A DNA stretch of 64,000 bases. It comes from Sipunculus nudus (lineage: Eukaryota; Annelida; Sipuncula; Golfingiida; Sipunculidae). How positions within the stretch are numbered: the stretch's first letter is position 1; each line of letters opens with the position of its first letter. Where the stretch lies: assembly GCA_026874595.1 (NCBI GenBank), contig CM049313.1, forward strand, positions 70,798,659 to 70,862,658, written 5' to 3'. Positions 22,150 to 34,220 of the stretch are shown here, piece after piece. The translations under genes and the position numbers were made by a program. The notes beneath the pieces were generated by a model. The model saw only the letters and a list, made by a program, of their open reading frames with translations, ran no database searches and was not told the origin of the DNA.

Positions 22150-24720
22150 ATCTATTAACGTATCTATAAATCTATTAACGTATCAACCTCATTGCATGTC
22201 AAATATGAGGTGCATATGCCATCTTTGCAGTCAATTAACTTACCATCTTGAAATGTCTCTTAATTATTTTTATATTGAGAGTGTCGCATTTATACCATGA
22301 ATGCGCAACTGACTTTCTTGATATCGCAGATTACCTCCAAGTCACCAACTGATGAATAATGAGATCTTTTTGTCAGGAATTTTACAACGTCATTTGCAAC
22401 ATTCTGCATTGTCGAGTTGATCTTGATACGTTTGTTTCTATTTGTTGTCCGGTGTAAATGTTTCCCAATAAATTAGTAATTTTTTTTTTAAAGATTCTTA
22501 CGAAAAAAAAAACATCTTTGTATTCCTTAATAACATTATTTTGGGGTAGGGATAAGGTAGCGCATGTATGCGCTCGGTAAGTGCTGTCATGTTCATTAGG
22601 CCAGTTATTCCCACACTCTTGAGGTTTAAGGCCATCTCAAAACCGAGGAATCCGTCCATTTCGTGTAGTTTAATGTTTCTAGCTTCCTCGTTTTTTAGGC
22701 GGCATGTAGCTCAGTAATGGCAATGAATCACGCTAAAATGGTGACAAGGATTCGCCCAGTTCTTGAATAATGGGACTACTTGAGGGTTATAGGATACTTG
22801 TGCATATAAACCTGAATTACCTGAAAGCTGTAACATAAATTATGGCCATCAGGTTGTCTTCTCACTCTCTTAATAGGGAATTCCATTACTTAGCGAAGAG
22901 CTGAAATAAAAAAAAAAATCGTAATAACCGTCGGCAGATATTACAGACTTTGTTTTGTTTTCTCTATAAACGCCATCTGCACTGTGGCTGATCTGTTGAT
23001 ACAGATGGCATCAGGGTATGTTTAAGAAAATTTTACAACTGTACTTCATAGCTGGCTATAATGTAACAAGTTATGGAAGTTTGTACATATATCTTCGAAT
23101 GTATTCTTTCATTTTATTGCAAAACTTAACTGGGTTTGATACTTGGTCTTGTTTGATATTTTAAATATTAGCGTGAATAATATACATGCATATAATATAT
23201 GATGATTACAAAAATATAACATCCTTGTGCCTTAGAGCCTACTGTGGTTGCCTTTTTATTCGCAATGGTTTTAATTTTCGCCAAATTCGGAAACAATTGG
23301 GAATATGAATCCCTCGGGAATAAGCTGTCCTTTTATCTTAAATGAACAAGATGGTATAATGCATCTACACAAATGGATTAGTTATCACATATACCTCTGG
23401 AAACATGGTATCGCAACCTCCGCATGCAGACATGCAATAATAATTACCAAAACATTGACTATGATACCGGTCATAATACAATGACTCTAACGGTATTGAG
23501 TGAGGTATTGTGGGATTTATTTTTATTTTATAACAAATGCAAATACTAATGTACTCCATAGATTAGACTCCATAGATATTTCATATATTCTGAATCAATC
23601 TAAAAAATAAAACCTCGCGAAACGTTCAAATTAAAGAAATCGCGAAATTTAAGCCTCGCGAATATAAAGCCAACAACAGTATTAAATTGCGTATAACCTT
23701 TATATTAACCATCCATAAACGTAGATTATTTACTCAAAGGCAAAAAAAGTGTTTTTAATTCTGTGAATTGAACAAAAAACATTAAACGTTAGAACCGCTC
23801 AAATCCAGAGTAACATCTACACGTCTTCCATTATAACCGTATATTACATATTAACCGCACATAACAATATACCAAAAAGACGGCTTCTATAAGCATCAAC
23901 AGAGGCTAAATCAGCAGCTGATAAATTTCCTCCCATGAAATTATCGGGATATAAACTTGCCAGCCGAAAAGGATAGTCTGTTCGTACACGTTCCCGTAGT
24001 CACGTGACTTGTGCCTCCTCCCGCCAGAACGTCTTGTACTTTTAAGTTGATCATCGTTTATGGCTTCTGTTTCCCAGCTGTTTCTTTATTCGATAGAAGA
24101 AATGTCCAGGCGTTTTCTACAGGTTGCTATATGTGGAACGCAGATTAAAATTTAATATTTGCTCTACTGTATTACTACTCCTTTAGTAGAACAGACACGC
24201 AGTGGTTGTAGCTTCATACGGAAAGTCGATGTTAAGGTTTTGGTTTAATTTAGTACAAAAGTTCCATTCTATACTTACCAATCCTATGTCGCTAGGATTC
24301 TGATTATCAGAGGATTTGCAAACTTAAAAAAAAATCACAAAAAAATCAAAGAAGGCGAATTTACACATACTGGTGATGTTATTATGATATTATTTATTGG
24401 GAGGTATTTGTGTAATTATTATCATAGTATCTGTATTACGATAAATATCTGTATATGATTTTGTTTTTCAGTGGGTATGTATAGACATTGAAAATAATTT
24501 ACCGTGGACCTGTGTCCTTATACTTTCCTTTCACTCGCAAAATTCCCCCAAATAATGCCATGTCCTGTTTTTTTGTTCATGTTATTACAAAGTTCTGTGA
24601 CATTTGCTGAAATTACCTTAACATCCCTTTTTCATGCCACGGTACACCAAAGAATATCATTATTGTGCCCCAAACGTTGCATATAGGTATATCCTTCAAT
24701 CATTCATGTTGCTGGCGAAA
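22150..24720. other. Gene-free stretch
   Basis: AT-rich, with poly-A/T runs and a few TCG|GTAAGT-like donor strings (for example near 22576) that lack coding sequence upstream. I see no gene or repeat family. Confidence 0.4.
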
Positions 24721-24725
24721 GATCG

Positions 24726-24728
<3 letters not shown>

Positions 24729-24763
<35 letters not shown>
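24729..24763. repeat. (AT)n microsatellite
   Basis: AT tract of about 35 bp. Confidence 0.95.
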
Positions 24764-24764
<1 letters not shown>

Positions 24765-24769
24765 CCTTA

Positions 24770-26380
24770 TATGTCTTTATATATTTCGATACAAAAAGTT
24801 TATCATTCTAATTTATTAATCATTCAATTTTTTTCTCTTTATTTTTATATCTGATAATTTATGTTCAATAGATTTCCTCATCAGGATATTATTCTTGAAA
24901 GTGCATACTAAATCCCAGATCCCTTGATTAGGTTATTTTCATATACGTAGGTATCGTTATATTATCTACTGATGAACACCTATATACCAATACTTACACA
25001 GTCTTTGTTTAAAAAACAAGGGGCATATTTTATAATACTACGTGATCATGGGAAAAAAATGAATAGAAATATAAAATCTTGGACGTGAATTTTTTCACTC
25101 GTGTATCAAAGACTTACTCACTTTTCGTAAATATCTGTTTAAGTGATATTAGCGCAAATACACTAAACCCCATTTTTTTGTTTTGGCGAGGGATAAACTA
25201 CTGTACCCATTAAACCCATGTAAATAATTTTCTTTTCATTTGTATTTTAATACTTCTGCGACTCGTTAAAGGAATTCCCACCAGGCTTTCCATGTCCTTT
25301 GATATTGTCAACAAATGACAGGGCAACCGCTGACGTAGCAGCGTGTCTAGTATACATATTAAAGTTAATAGAACATAGTTAATTCAAATTTCCTAATTTT
25401 TCATGTACATCTGTTTTTGTGTAAATTTTCAGGATTTATGTATTTTTTTGCAGCTGATATATCACTATTTTTCTTAAAATCTACATATAAATAGGGGATG
25501 TACATTCTGAATTCCCGGCACCTGTACACAATATTCGAGACCAGACATTGCTTGGCATTTAATTTCAGCCCAAATATTTTTAGTTATTGTTAGCAATCAC
25601 AATATCATGTAGGATACGAACTTTATAATAAGCAAATAATTTACATAAACCAAGAGCTGTTTAATTCATCTCACGACGCTGACACCTAATATATAGAATA
25701 AAGGGTAACTACTAACTTTCTCTGAACCGTGATTACTAATTCTTGTATATAGTTTATATATCTCTCTCTGTATGAATGAGTTAGAGATCAAAACATGATA
25801 AAAACTACTGTAAATGCAATTATTGTAAATAAATCCTTATTGCATGCCTGATTCGATAATTGATTGGTGACTGGCTCCGATTGAATACATGCTTTTTTTT
25901 ATTTTTGTGGAAGACCTCATTTGTTCCAACTATCTTAAGTTCGTAGCCATCGAGTTGTTGTATGAAATTTATTATATTTATTGTGATAACCTGACACGAT
26001 ATCATTTGGTTTTCTAATAAGAAAATCGATGTAAAAGCTATTTCCCTATAGGTTTACCGAAATTATAGTGACGTTGTGTAAATATTTTAACCGTTTTCAG
26101 TCACTGGCCATTCTATTCGAAAGTAAGAGAGAAGGTATAACTTGTTTTTTTTTTTTTTGGTGCATTTGCTTGACATCATTTTCTCAACATATCCATAAAT
26201 TTACTTTCTGTGTAGGGCTTCATTATGTTAGGCAACAATAAATCAAAGTTTTTTCTTAATCTTATGATTTTACCAAAGGTGGGTAATAGAAACTTATGTT
26301 AACCAAAACCTTATTTATGCACACACTAAAAAGTAAACATATTTTGTCGTTAACAAATTCACTGCGGGGAACTTGGAGAT
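24770..26380. other. Gene-free AT-rich stretch
   Basis: Only short frames, long T runs and no splice-bounded coding content. Confidence 0.45.
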
Positions 26381-26389
26381 CAATATAAC

Positions 26390-26900
26390 TAACTAGAGGG
26401 AAGACGAACAGTGCAGGCCTGCGGTGTCTTGACACGGCGCCATCTGCAGCCCGCCATCATCCCCCGCCTTATCCGTGGATTCAGGATGTTTATCGAGGTC
26501 TAAACCCTTACGCCATTAATCGAAATAAAATGATCCTCTCACGTTATAAACAACAAATACAGCTGGCTGCATGACTGAAGCCGGGAGTTAGACCATTGCC
26601 CAAGGGACTGGGCGTAGATCCGCTCCATGCGACACTCCATTTGGTATAATTCTAGGCGGTCACGTTTTATTTTTTACAAAAAAATCTTTTAGGTTTAAGG
26701 AAATATTTGGTCATGACCAGAGCCTTAAATGACACTGGATCAAGCATCGTCACTGACATAAACAGAGATTACAGCTACAGCCGGTATTTATCATCTCTAT
26801 CCGTTGAGTTTTATTCTTTGATAGCGGCGAGTCGGGGGATCAGCCCTGGTTTGCATTTGGTTTTCACCTTTATGCGAAAAGTCATTTTTAACCTTTTGAC
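26390..26900. promoter_or_regulatory. Possible cis-regulatory region
   Basis: An island of balanced base composition in AT-rich flanks, not matching any repeat here. It contains GATA-type (CTTATC, TTTATCG), homeodomain-type (CATTAATCG) and CAGCTG-type sites. A 65-codon plus frame (26707-26904) overlaps its right half but lacks splice signals. The regulatory role is inference. Confidence 0.2.
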
Positions 26901-27704
26901 TTAACAGAGTGTATCGTCTGTCAGAGTGACAATGTTGAGAACCTCTCTGTAAATATGGATCATGATGCAAATATTTTCATTATTTTTTTACCACGCCTTT
27001 TGTTCTACAGGTGAGCCATCATTTAAAACAAACCAACCCAATCGTTAGGTTTCCAAGATACGAATCTCCCTGTATGTTTGTTTAATTTCAGATAGCATAC
27101 AAGCATGTCTGTCACAGGCTCTGTGATTGTTTGGACACTTCGTGCGAGGGGTAGGGAATAACGCTGGTCTCTATAGAGATGGCATTTACATTTTGTGTGT
27201 ACATTCATGTATTATTTTGTATTAATTTAGGAATTTTATTAAGGAACTCAGCGGAATGCATTGTCACCCGATAAAAGTTACTCCTTACCCTGCCCTATAG
27301 GGAAAAAGCTGCCGTTACCAAGTGACAGACCGGGTTACTTTTGGTTTAACGTGGTAATGTAGAGATGGCATTTGAAAGGGCACTCATCTTATACACTAAG
27401 GGTCTTAATAATTATATATATTAAAATATATTACAAAATATTGATAATACTCAGAAACCATGCATATCTTCAATTGCCATAGCTTGCAGGAGCAGAGCAT
27501 GGTTAACAACGGATAAATGAGTCTTACAAAGCTTGACATTTTAAAAGAAATGTCTCAGTACTATAAAACATCTATCCGGAATGCCGTGGAAAAACATCAA
27601 TTTACCTAAACAGAAACTTCTGAGACCATGAGTCTGCACGCATAATTACAGACATATTGTGCAGAATCGGACTGATAAGAGTATGGTTTACGAGCATTGA
27701 AATT

Positions 27705-27861
27705 TGTTTCGGAGTGACATAAAAGCGGACCGAACTGTCTGGCTAGTGAAGCTTCCTTTTCTAGCGAAGCGGTTGGTACGCCGGACTTGTGCGCCACCGA
27801 CATGGATGCAAATCCGGGATCGGCCCAATGTTTTCCCCTGAACAATTTTTCTTTCGTTACA
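27705..27861 (+). repeat. Left LTR of the TRIM-like element
   Basis: Begins TGTTTCGG and ends CGTTACA. Inside, TAGCGAAGCGG fits the pol III A-box consensus and GGATGCAAATCC stands where the right LTR has the B-box-like GGTTCGAATCC, so the LTR seems to contain a tRNA-like segment. Confidence 0.7.
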
Positions 27862-27864
27862 AAA

Positions 27865-27882
27865 TGGGGGCTCGTCCGGGAT
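27865..27882 (+). promoter_or_regulatory. Primer-binding site, tRNA-Pro type
   Basis: TGGGGGCTCGTCCGGGAT, complementary to the CCA-bearing 3' end of tRNA-Pro. It is three bases downstream of the left LTR. An exact inverted copy lies at 28059-28076, and a 12-base truncated direct copy follows the right LTR at 28231-28242. Confidence 0.8.
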
Positions 27883-28076
27883 CGTCAACAAATGTCTCAG
27901 GTTTGAAATCTGCCATGTTAAGATGTCAAAACTATAAGAAAAAACACTGAGATAAATCCTATAAACAATGTACTGTAAACAATATGTAATCTTGTAAACA
28001 ATGTATGATAAAACAATGTGTCCAGGTCAAGGCCTAATAAATTTGAAAACTATTAAGCATCCCGGACGAGCCCCCA

Positions 28077-28227
28077 TGTTACGGGGTGACATAAAAGCGG
28101 ACTGTCTCGCTAGTGAAGCTTGCTTTTCTAGGGAAGCGGTTGGTACGCCGGACTTGTGCGCCACCGACATGGGTTCGAATCCGGGATCGGCCAAATGTTT
28201 TCCCCTGAAAAATTTGCCTTCGTAACA
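28077..28227 (+). repeat. Right LTR of the TRIM-like element
   Basis: Begins TGTTACGGGGTGACAT and ends CGTAACA. Contains GGTTCGAATCC, an exact pol III B-box match, about 40 bp after an A-box-like stretch. Confidence 0.7.
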
Positions 28228-28288
28228 AAATGGGGGCTCGTCTAACGTGACGGTTAACTTTGTGGCCCAGGGAATAAGCTCATCAAAG

Positions 28289-28368
28289 TGTGACTCCTGC
28301 GCCACCGACATGGGTTCCAATCCGGGATCGTCCCAATGTTTTCCCCTGAACAATTTGCCTTCGTAACA
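28289..28368 (+). repeat. Third, partial LTR copy
   Basis: The right half of the LTR again (GCGCCACCGACATGGGTTC through CCTTCGTAACA), about 60 bp beyond the right LTR and after the truncated primer-binding site. It suggests a second, degraded element in tandem or recombination between LTRs. Confidence 0.65.
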
Positions 28369-29048
28369 AATTCAATTACCATGAAGCACCGGGGCTTCTA
28401 CATACACCAACGGCGTAGGTATGAATATTGTGAAGTGGGTAATAACGTCCGTTCACACATGTTGGATATGAATTGTTTCAAGGCAAATAACATAAACGGT
28501 ATTTTGCGGTAAGGACTTCATGGAATAAGTAATATTAAGTTAGCATGCGTATGTGAAATGTAAACATAAGGTGTTTCCTTGAAATATGATTTCTTTTTAA
28601 CGTCTGACAGTTTGATACAAGTAGTCCCAGCCTTCCCGCAGTGCCTAACTGGAAGAGGTTCGTTTTAAATAAACATGACCATGCACTGGGTGTGTGTTTT
28701 TCTCCTTACGTGAAGGTTTGTATCACGGATCCTCTGTGATACATGTATGTGTAAATATATGGGCTTCGTGCAGACTATTCGACTCTTGTGCAGAATTCTC
28801 TGAATTGTACAAGTGAATATAGATTTAATCTTATGAAATACATTTTCTATTTTTACAACAAATTTTCAGGGTGACTTGTGTATCATTATTTTGGTTTCTG
28901 TGTCATCTGCAAAAGGCCTAGGGGTAGCTCTTAGTTACAACGTGAAAGCGAGATAATTTTTACTGTTTAAAGATATGATAAAGTAGATAGGAAGTTGGAG
29001 CTATACACCTCTACCAGATTTCAAATAAAACTCCTATGCAATTATGTC

Positions 29049-29232
29049 AGAGACGGATTCAGGATTAAGGAAAAGGAAGGGGCCAACCCAGCAGGACAAA
29101 TGATATGGCCTACAAAATTCCCCAGGTTCGGGAAAAGGGGGATCCACACCCCAAAAATTGGTTTGAACACCTTAAAAAGGTGCTGGTGGCTGTAAAAGGG
29201 AGCCCCCCCCCCCCTTGGATTCGCTTCTGATT
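29049..29232 (+). mobile_element. MITE-like family B, copy 1
   Basis: Starts AGAGACGGATTCAGGATTAA and ends with C-run then TTGGATTCGCTTCTGATT, so the two ends are near inverted repeats. The interior holds GGGGCCAACCCAGCAGGAC, TTGGTTTGAACACC and similar blocks shared with copies at 35695, 49521 and 50481. Confidence 0.65.
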
Positions 29233-29737
29233 ATGCGCAGTGCCATTGTTTAACGAACGGGTTCAGAAGGGCCACTATTAACCTATTCCATGCGCGTTTG
29301 TTGTGTGATGGGAGGATTTCATCCAGAACCCAGACTTTGTCCTGATTTGATTGGCTGGTACACATGTGACATCATGGACTGAGTTTTATCAACAACTCAG
29401 ATCTAGTAATGCATGTTGTTTTTATTCTCTGCTGAAATTTGGGATTGACAGAGGCAGAAATACTGTGCTTTATTGAGATCTAGAATCTTTAGTCACAGGG
29501 GATTTCCCAGAGTGTCACTCTGACGTCACTGCCGAGTTGACAGTGCTCATAGATGTGCCAATAGTTTTTGAACAAATCACACAACCTCATGTTTTTAGTG
29601 GAAAAATATATATAAAAATGTTTTTCCTCTAGGAATTGGGCTTATTTTATGTAAAATCTATATTAATTTTTTTTCATAGGCAATTATGTTATATGATAAT
29701 ATAATGAGATTTGGAATACGTTTGCTTGACCTATAAC

Positions 29738-30345
29738 AATATTAAGCCGCTCCCAATACATATTTGATGGCCGTATGTAACAAAGATATAGAACTTGTAT
29801 ATTAAAGACATATGATGATGACCAAGATTACCTGAAAAGTTTTATCGAATTTTTTTTTTAGGTTTACCTTTATCCTTGGCAAACTTTCATTTGAATCAGT
29901 TTATCAATTATGTTCCTTAAAAAGTAACGAAGTAAGGAACAAAAAAATCTTCAGCCCCGTCTAAAAAAATATGTAAAAGAACCTGGGGACCATCCGGCGT
30001 TTCTGAAAAAGCTGTTGGTCTTATATAGATGATCCACACGGCCTCCAGTCGGGTGTGGCCGCCTCTTCAGAAAACCTGTCATACCGGTCCGATCAATAAA
30101 GGACAGATATGAATGACGACAAAACATGGGTAAAATAACAATGATGTACTTTGATTGATTTCATATGATGATTCATTTACCTTAAACACCGAAAGGCATA
30201 TCTGATTTTATTATCAAGAAATGAATGATAATTCCCATGTAGACAAAAAAAGCATGTGCTTTACATATTGACACCCTCATATTTAAAACTGGCTTCCTTG
30301 ACGATACATAAAGGAACTTCCTGCTGGGCTTGTTATTTATGTTTC
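29738..30345 (+). repeat. Interspersed repeat family C, copy 1 (inverted partner at 37.2-37.9 kb)
   Basis: The sequence is colinear with the reverse complement of 37225-37910. Shared landmarks: CCAATACATA/CCAATACGTATG, TTACAAAGAT, ATTACCTGAAA, AAAATCTTCAGCC/GAAAATCTTCGGC, GATGATCCACACGGCCTCCA, GTCGGGTGTGG, CAATAAAGGACAGATATGAA, TTTGATTGATTTCA and TTACATATTGACACCCTC. No coding frame is conserved. Family unknown. Confidence 0.8.
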
Positions 30346-30349
30346 TTTT

Positions 30350-31130
30350 TACCATTTGAACCTCTTCTACAAGCTTTTGGGTATGGTCTTTGGTAAGGAT
30401 TTAAGAACTGCGCAAAGTCACAAATATGTAATTAAACGCTGCCCGATCATCGTAAAAAGAGGGTTGTAACTATAACGCCTTTGACGTCAGCATAAACAGA
30501 GGTCTTTTATCTTAAGTTAAACCATTGCCATGTAATATCACGTTAGTTATCATTAAATCCTGAAACCGTATCGGATAATTTATTCATAAGACAGAAACTT
30601 AATAAACATTTTAAATAAATTATGAATTTATTTATAAAATATATATATAAATATATTATGATATTTAATAATTTGGGAAATGAAATAGAAATTTTGTCAT
30701 ATGCTTTATAACCTTAATTCGAATGATTGATTGAATATATTTACTCATGTTTTTTTTAAATATATTTACTCATAGGTTTTTAAATCTATGACTAGACAAA
30801 ATTTTTAATTTCAGAACCCCACAAATCCAGAATAACAACTACACATTAAAATTCCAAAACAGGGGTAATCTGCATATCAGAACATCTATTGGGAATCTTA
30901 AAGTGCCAGTCGTCTTGTCCTATGATTCGCTCTATAATACACTTCTGTTTACATATTGTGTGTATCATGTTGGAGGAGTGATTTCTTTATTTTCTTTACA
31001 GGCCTATGACTGTGTTGCAGAAAAAAAACACTCATAACATCTTAATGGCTATCTGTATATTTTCCGGTTCTTACAAGCTTAGCAAGATATTTATTATCCC
31101 TGTAACAATTATAGTCTCTCGTTATTGTTT
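30350..31130. other. Gene-free stretch
   Basis: AT-rich. A strong polypyrimidine acceptor-like site (TTTTCTTTACAG at 30990-31001) is present, followed by a frame open for about 60 codons to 31175. I see no donor, so an exon is not called. Confidence 0.3.
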
Positions 31131-31159
31131 TTGTATGCTATACATTACAGCCATGCACA

Positions 31160-32000
31160 ATGCCAGACTATACTAATGCAACTGGAAGTACTGGGCGCGA
31201 TGGTATTAGGAGCCCTACAAAACAGCATCTGATTAATGCAAAAAAACCCTCGCTCGCTTTTCATCTTAACAGTTCGGGGAGTACATTGCTGAAATTTAAT
31301 CACTGGCTAAAAAGACTGAGGCTGCATTTTCTGTACACAGGGCCCGATTCATATAGGTTGCTTCACGTGATTAATGTCACTACAGCTTCCATGGACAGAA
31401 TTACAGCATTCCGACCACAGACTGCCTTTTTATCATGACAATCCCTGTTTTAACGGGACTAAATTAGAAAGCACTCACAGAAAGCATTCGCCGCCAATAT
31501 CTGTACCCACTTCAAAATTTAATCAACCCCTATCCCAACATTTAACATTTATTCACTGAAATACATTGAAAACATAAGGTTATATTGACGATTAACACAA
31601 TTTGAAAAATGTTCGTATGATATCTGTTCTGTTGGCCGAACGAATGCATCTAGACATTTAGATTTTTTAAGCCCATATTCAAACAAACGTTCATTCAAGA
31701 ATTTAGTGAACACGTTGGGAGATTTTGTGCTGTGAAAAAAAGATGAATAGTGTCTGTCGTTTTGATCGGCTCTGGCTGACTAACTATGAATTTGTACTCT
31801 ACTTTGTGGAAGATGGCGCGTTCATTTCAAGATCGTCCCTCCGGCTTCACTTGGAAGATATGGGCTTTTATCCATCAAAGTATTTCCCACCTTGAGACGG
31901 TTCATTTGTGGACTCTCCTGTTGTATTACCGTGCCCCTGTAGCCCTCGCTAAAATAAATCAAAACCACTTGTGGGGGCTGCCATTTTGTGTATAAACTAA
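31160..32000. other. Non-repeat stretch with open frames, possibly regulatory
   Basis: Plus-strand frames of 92 codons (31160-31438) and 69 codons (31786-31995) lie in balanced-composition DNA. They lack splice signals and recognisable domains. Sites such as CACGTGATTAATG (near 31366) and CATCAAAG would also suit an enhancer. Undecided. Confidence 0.2.
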
Positions 32001-32489
32001 ATCCCGTATGTCTTAGGTCGCATATAGGAATTAATAGTATACCACTAGTTTAAAGAACGATACTGAAACAATACTAGATCCCGCCTCTCACAAAGCTCCC
32101 TCCGCAGGTATTATTTGAGGAAATGTTTGGACTGCACACATTTGTAATTAAGCGTGCCCCTTCAGGATTACTGTGTTGGAATTCTGTAAATATATGGTTA
32201 TATTTCTTAGATATCAAACATTTGAAATGGTTTTTTTTTATATTGAATTTACATACTATTCTGATTGAGTTAATTGAAGTGATGTATAGCATGATATTAA
32301 AGTCGCTGTTAGTAATGTTACCAGAGACTTTGTTCTACTAAAGTTCATTATGATTGAATAAGCTAGCTTTAAATTATAAAAATATCACACATTGCATATA
32401 ATTATTATTACTTATAATCTGATAACCATAGAGCTATGCATTTTACCTTCTCATCAAAAAGGGGGGTTGGGGGGGGGGGGGGGGTCGGG

Positions 32490-32736
32490 GGGAGGGTATT
32501 ATCCCCCACATTTTATTAGGGGGGGGGGCAAGGTTAATGTATCACCCCCTGCTTTTCAGAGAATAATATTTATATATTGGGAATGAAATATATTAATAAG
32601 AAGAATTATAGAATTTAGTTCTTTTCTGGTTTATAAACTGGAAACTTAAAAAACCTTATTTTCTAAAGCCTTATACTTAATTGTAATATTTTTGGAATGT
32701 GTCATACAGACGCTGAATGGTATATTTATATTATTT

Positions 32737-32783
<47 letters not shown>

Positions 32784-32853
32784 GGTGTATCTGCGTTTGT
32801 GTGCGTCATCCATACCTTACCCACCATTGAAGATAAATTGCCGCCACTTTAAC
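32490..32853 (+). mobile_element. Interspersed repeat family A, copy 2
   Basis: Colinear with 9054-9460: G/C-rich start, GAGAATAATATT + TATATATTGG, TTGTAATAT.TTT, AATGTGTCA.ACAGAC, a TA tract and the tail CATCC..ACC..ACC..TGAAGATA. The TA tract sits at the same place in both copies. Confidence 0.65.
32742..32780. repeat. (TA)n microsatellite
   Basis: TA tract embedded in family A copy 2. Confidence 0.95.
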
Positions 32854-33250
32854 TATATAATTCCAATGTTTTATATGTGCGTGAAAAATCAAAGCAAGAG
32901 CGGGTCATTTAATGCATTTCCTGCAAAATGATGTCTGTCCAGTTCTTCGAAGGACCTCTAAATCCCACAGATTGCTGTTCTGCGGATACCTTTGTTCAGG
33001 AATATACGCGCCCATGGGTACTGAAGTATTTTTTAACGCAGATAATATCACTTTAATAATTACGTCAAGTACACGTTCTAAATCCTTCATCTTAATGGTT
33101 ATAAGAACATAATATGAAGTTATTGATTTGCCATTAAATTAAAGCAAGATAATCAAACAATACTCGACCTTTACGTGAGGTCGTGCACCCGGAGCAGGTG
33201 TGCTCTGGTCTCCAGCTGATTGTTTCCCTCCCTGTTACCAGATGTCGCTA

Positions 33251-33274
33251 GATGATCGTCCGTCGACGATCATC
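33251..33274. other. Perfect inverted repeat, 10-bp arms
   Basis: GATGATCGTC, a 4-base CGTC spacer, then GACGATCATC. It could form a short hairpin or be a dimeric protein site. It is isolated and not part of a repeat family seen here. Confidence 0.6.
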
Positions 33275-33279
33275 GTGCT

Positions 33280-33860
33280 CTCACGTATGCTGGTCTGTTA
33301 TTCTTTGATTTCCTGTAACAATGCAGCCAGTAATGACTTCTGTAAACACAGAAATGTCAGATTAAGAACAATGAATAAATAGGGGAATTAAAATGTTATT
33401 ACACGAGTCTTTGTAATTAAAAAAATAATAATTTGTGAGGCGTCAGGCAAAACTTTCAGTAAAATAATGTGCATATTCATATACAAGATGAACAAAAACA
33501 CTCTACGAAAAAGTGTTCTTGATGGTTATTTTAAGAATCCAAATAGTTCCATTTAGATCTTACTTCATCCATGTTCGTCCGTCATTTGTTTAGAACAGCA
33601 CAAGTAAGATATTTTAACAATTTATGTTTAGTGCACAAAGGCCACACCGTTAATTCGACTTGCGACTTGCGACACGCATTCTGTACAAAGGATGACGGCA
33701 AAGAAACATGTTTGAAATGTATACGAGGAAATAATCAATAAAGGTTTGATATTAAAGGATATAGGAATACAATAGGAAGTTCCCCAACAGACAGTCTTAA
33801 GACATGGATCTACCCGCTGAGAGGGTATTTTTTATATTTTTTTGTTGGATGTAGCCGCCT
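33280..33860. other. Gene-free stretch
   Basis: Nothing recognised apart from short ORFs and poly-T. Confidence 0.4.
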
Positions 33861-33862
33861 CC

Positions 33863-34220
33863 ATTTTTTTAATGCTAGCTTAACTTAACGTGTACATCTG
33901 CAGAATTCCATTCCTGTTTCGGACTCCGTGACGGGGCAGTATCACACGCTTCATCACATTCCTCTAATATCCGGTGCGCGGTGACTGTTGCATTTGTGAG
34001 CCCATGGTGTGTACTCTTTGACACTGATGGGTCATACCACCAAGGAACACCCGAAAGGCTCACTCTTATGTGAAACACAGCCGTGGGGTACGGCCTTCCC
34101 ATTAAGCGAGCGGGCCACTCACCGTGGGTAGGGGGGGGGGGACTGTAAAAATCTTAAGACCTCGGCTGAGATTTGAACTCACGATCTCCCGGCTTTCTAC
34201 CCCTAGACCACAGAATCCGG
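33863..34220 (-). mobile_element. tRNA-derived SINE, copy 1
   Basis: On the minus strand it begins CCGGATTCTGTGGTCTAGGG and continues with an A-box-like GGTCTAGGGGTA, then the B-box GAGTTCAAATC about 35 bp later. It then has a body shared with 56730-57103: GGCTGTGTTTCAC, CTTTCGGGTGTTCCT.G.TGGTATGA, AGTACACACC..GGG and GTCCGAAAC.GGA. The 3' end is TTAAGCTAGCATTAAAAAAA. The head resembles a tRNA but lacks a foldable mature tRNA, so it is a retroposon, not a tRNA gene. Confidence 0.85.

Larger units (their letters stand above)
27705..28227 (+). mobile_element. TRIM-like miniature LTR retroelement (non-coding)
   Basis: Two near-identical 151-157 bp repeats with TGTTACG...CGTAACA ends flank a 215-bp internal region that has no coding potential. 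Three bases after the left repeat lies TGGGGGCTCGTCCGGGAT, an exact match to the 18-nt primer-binding site complementary to the 3' end of tRNA-Pro. This is the size and layout of terminal-repeat retrotransposons in miniature. Unusually, the bases just before the right LTR are the exact reverse complement of that site instead of a polypurine tract. Such an element would depend on proteins supplied in trans. Confidence 0.7.

Noticed and set aside
27606-28353. Overlapping frames of 60-108 codons around the LTR element
   Set aside because: They arise from the repeated LTR sequence read in several frames. None resembles gag or pol, and the element is too small to encode them.
30980-31175. Exon after the strong acceptor TTTTCTTTACAG at 31001
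   Set aside because: One frame stops after 11 codons, and the longer frame has no donor and a hydrophobic, AT-driven composition. A terminal exon cannot be excluded but is not supported.
34160-34220. tRNA gene on the minus strand, and similar tRNA-like heads at 52.4 and 56.7 kb
   Set aside because: A- and B-boxes are present, but acceptor and anticodon stems do not form, and each head continues into a SINE body.
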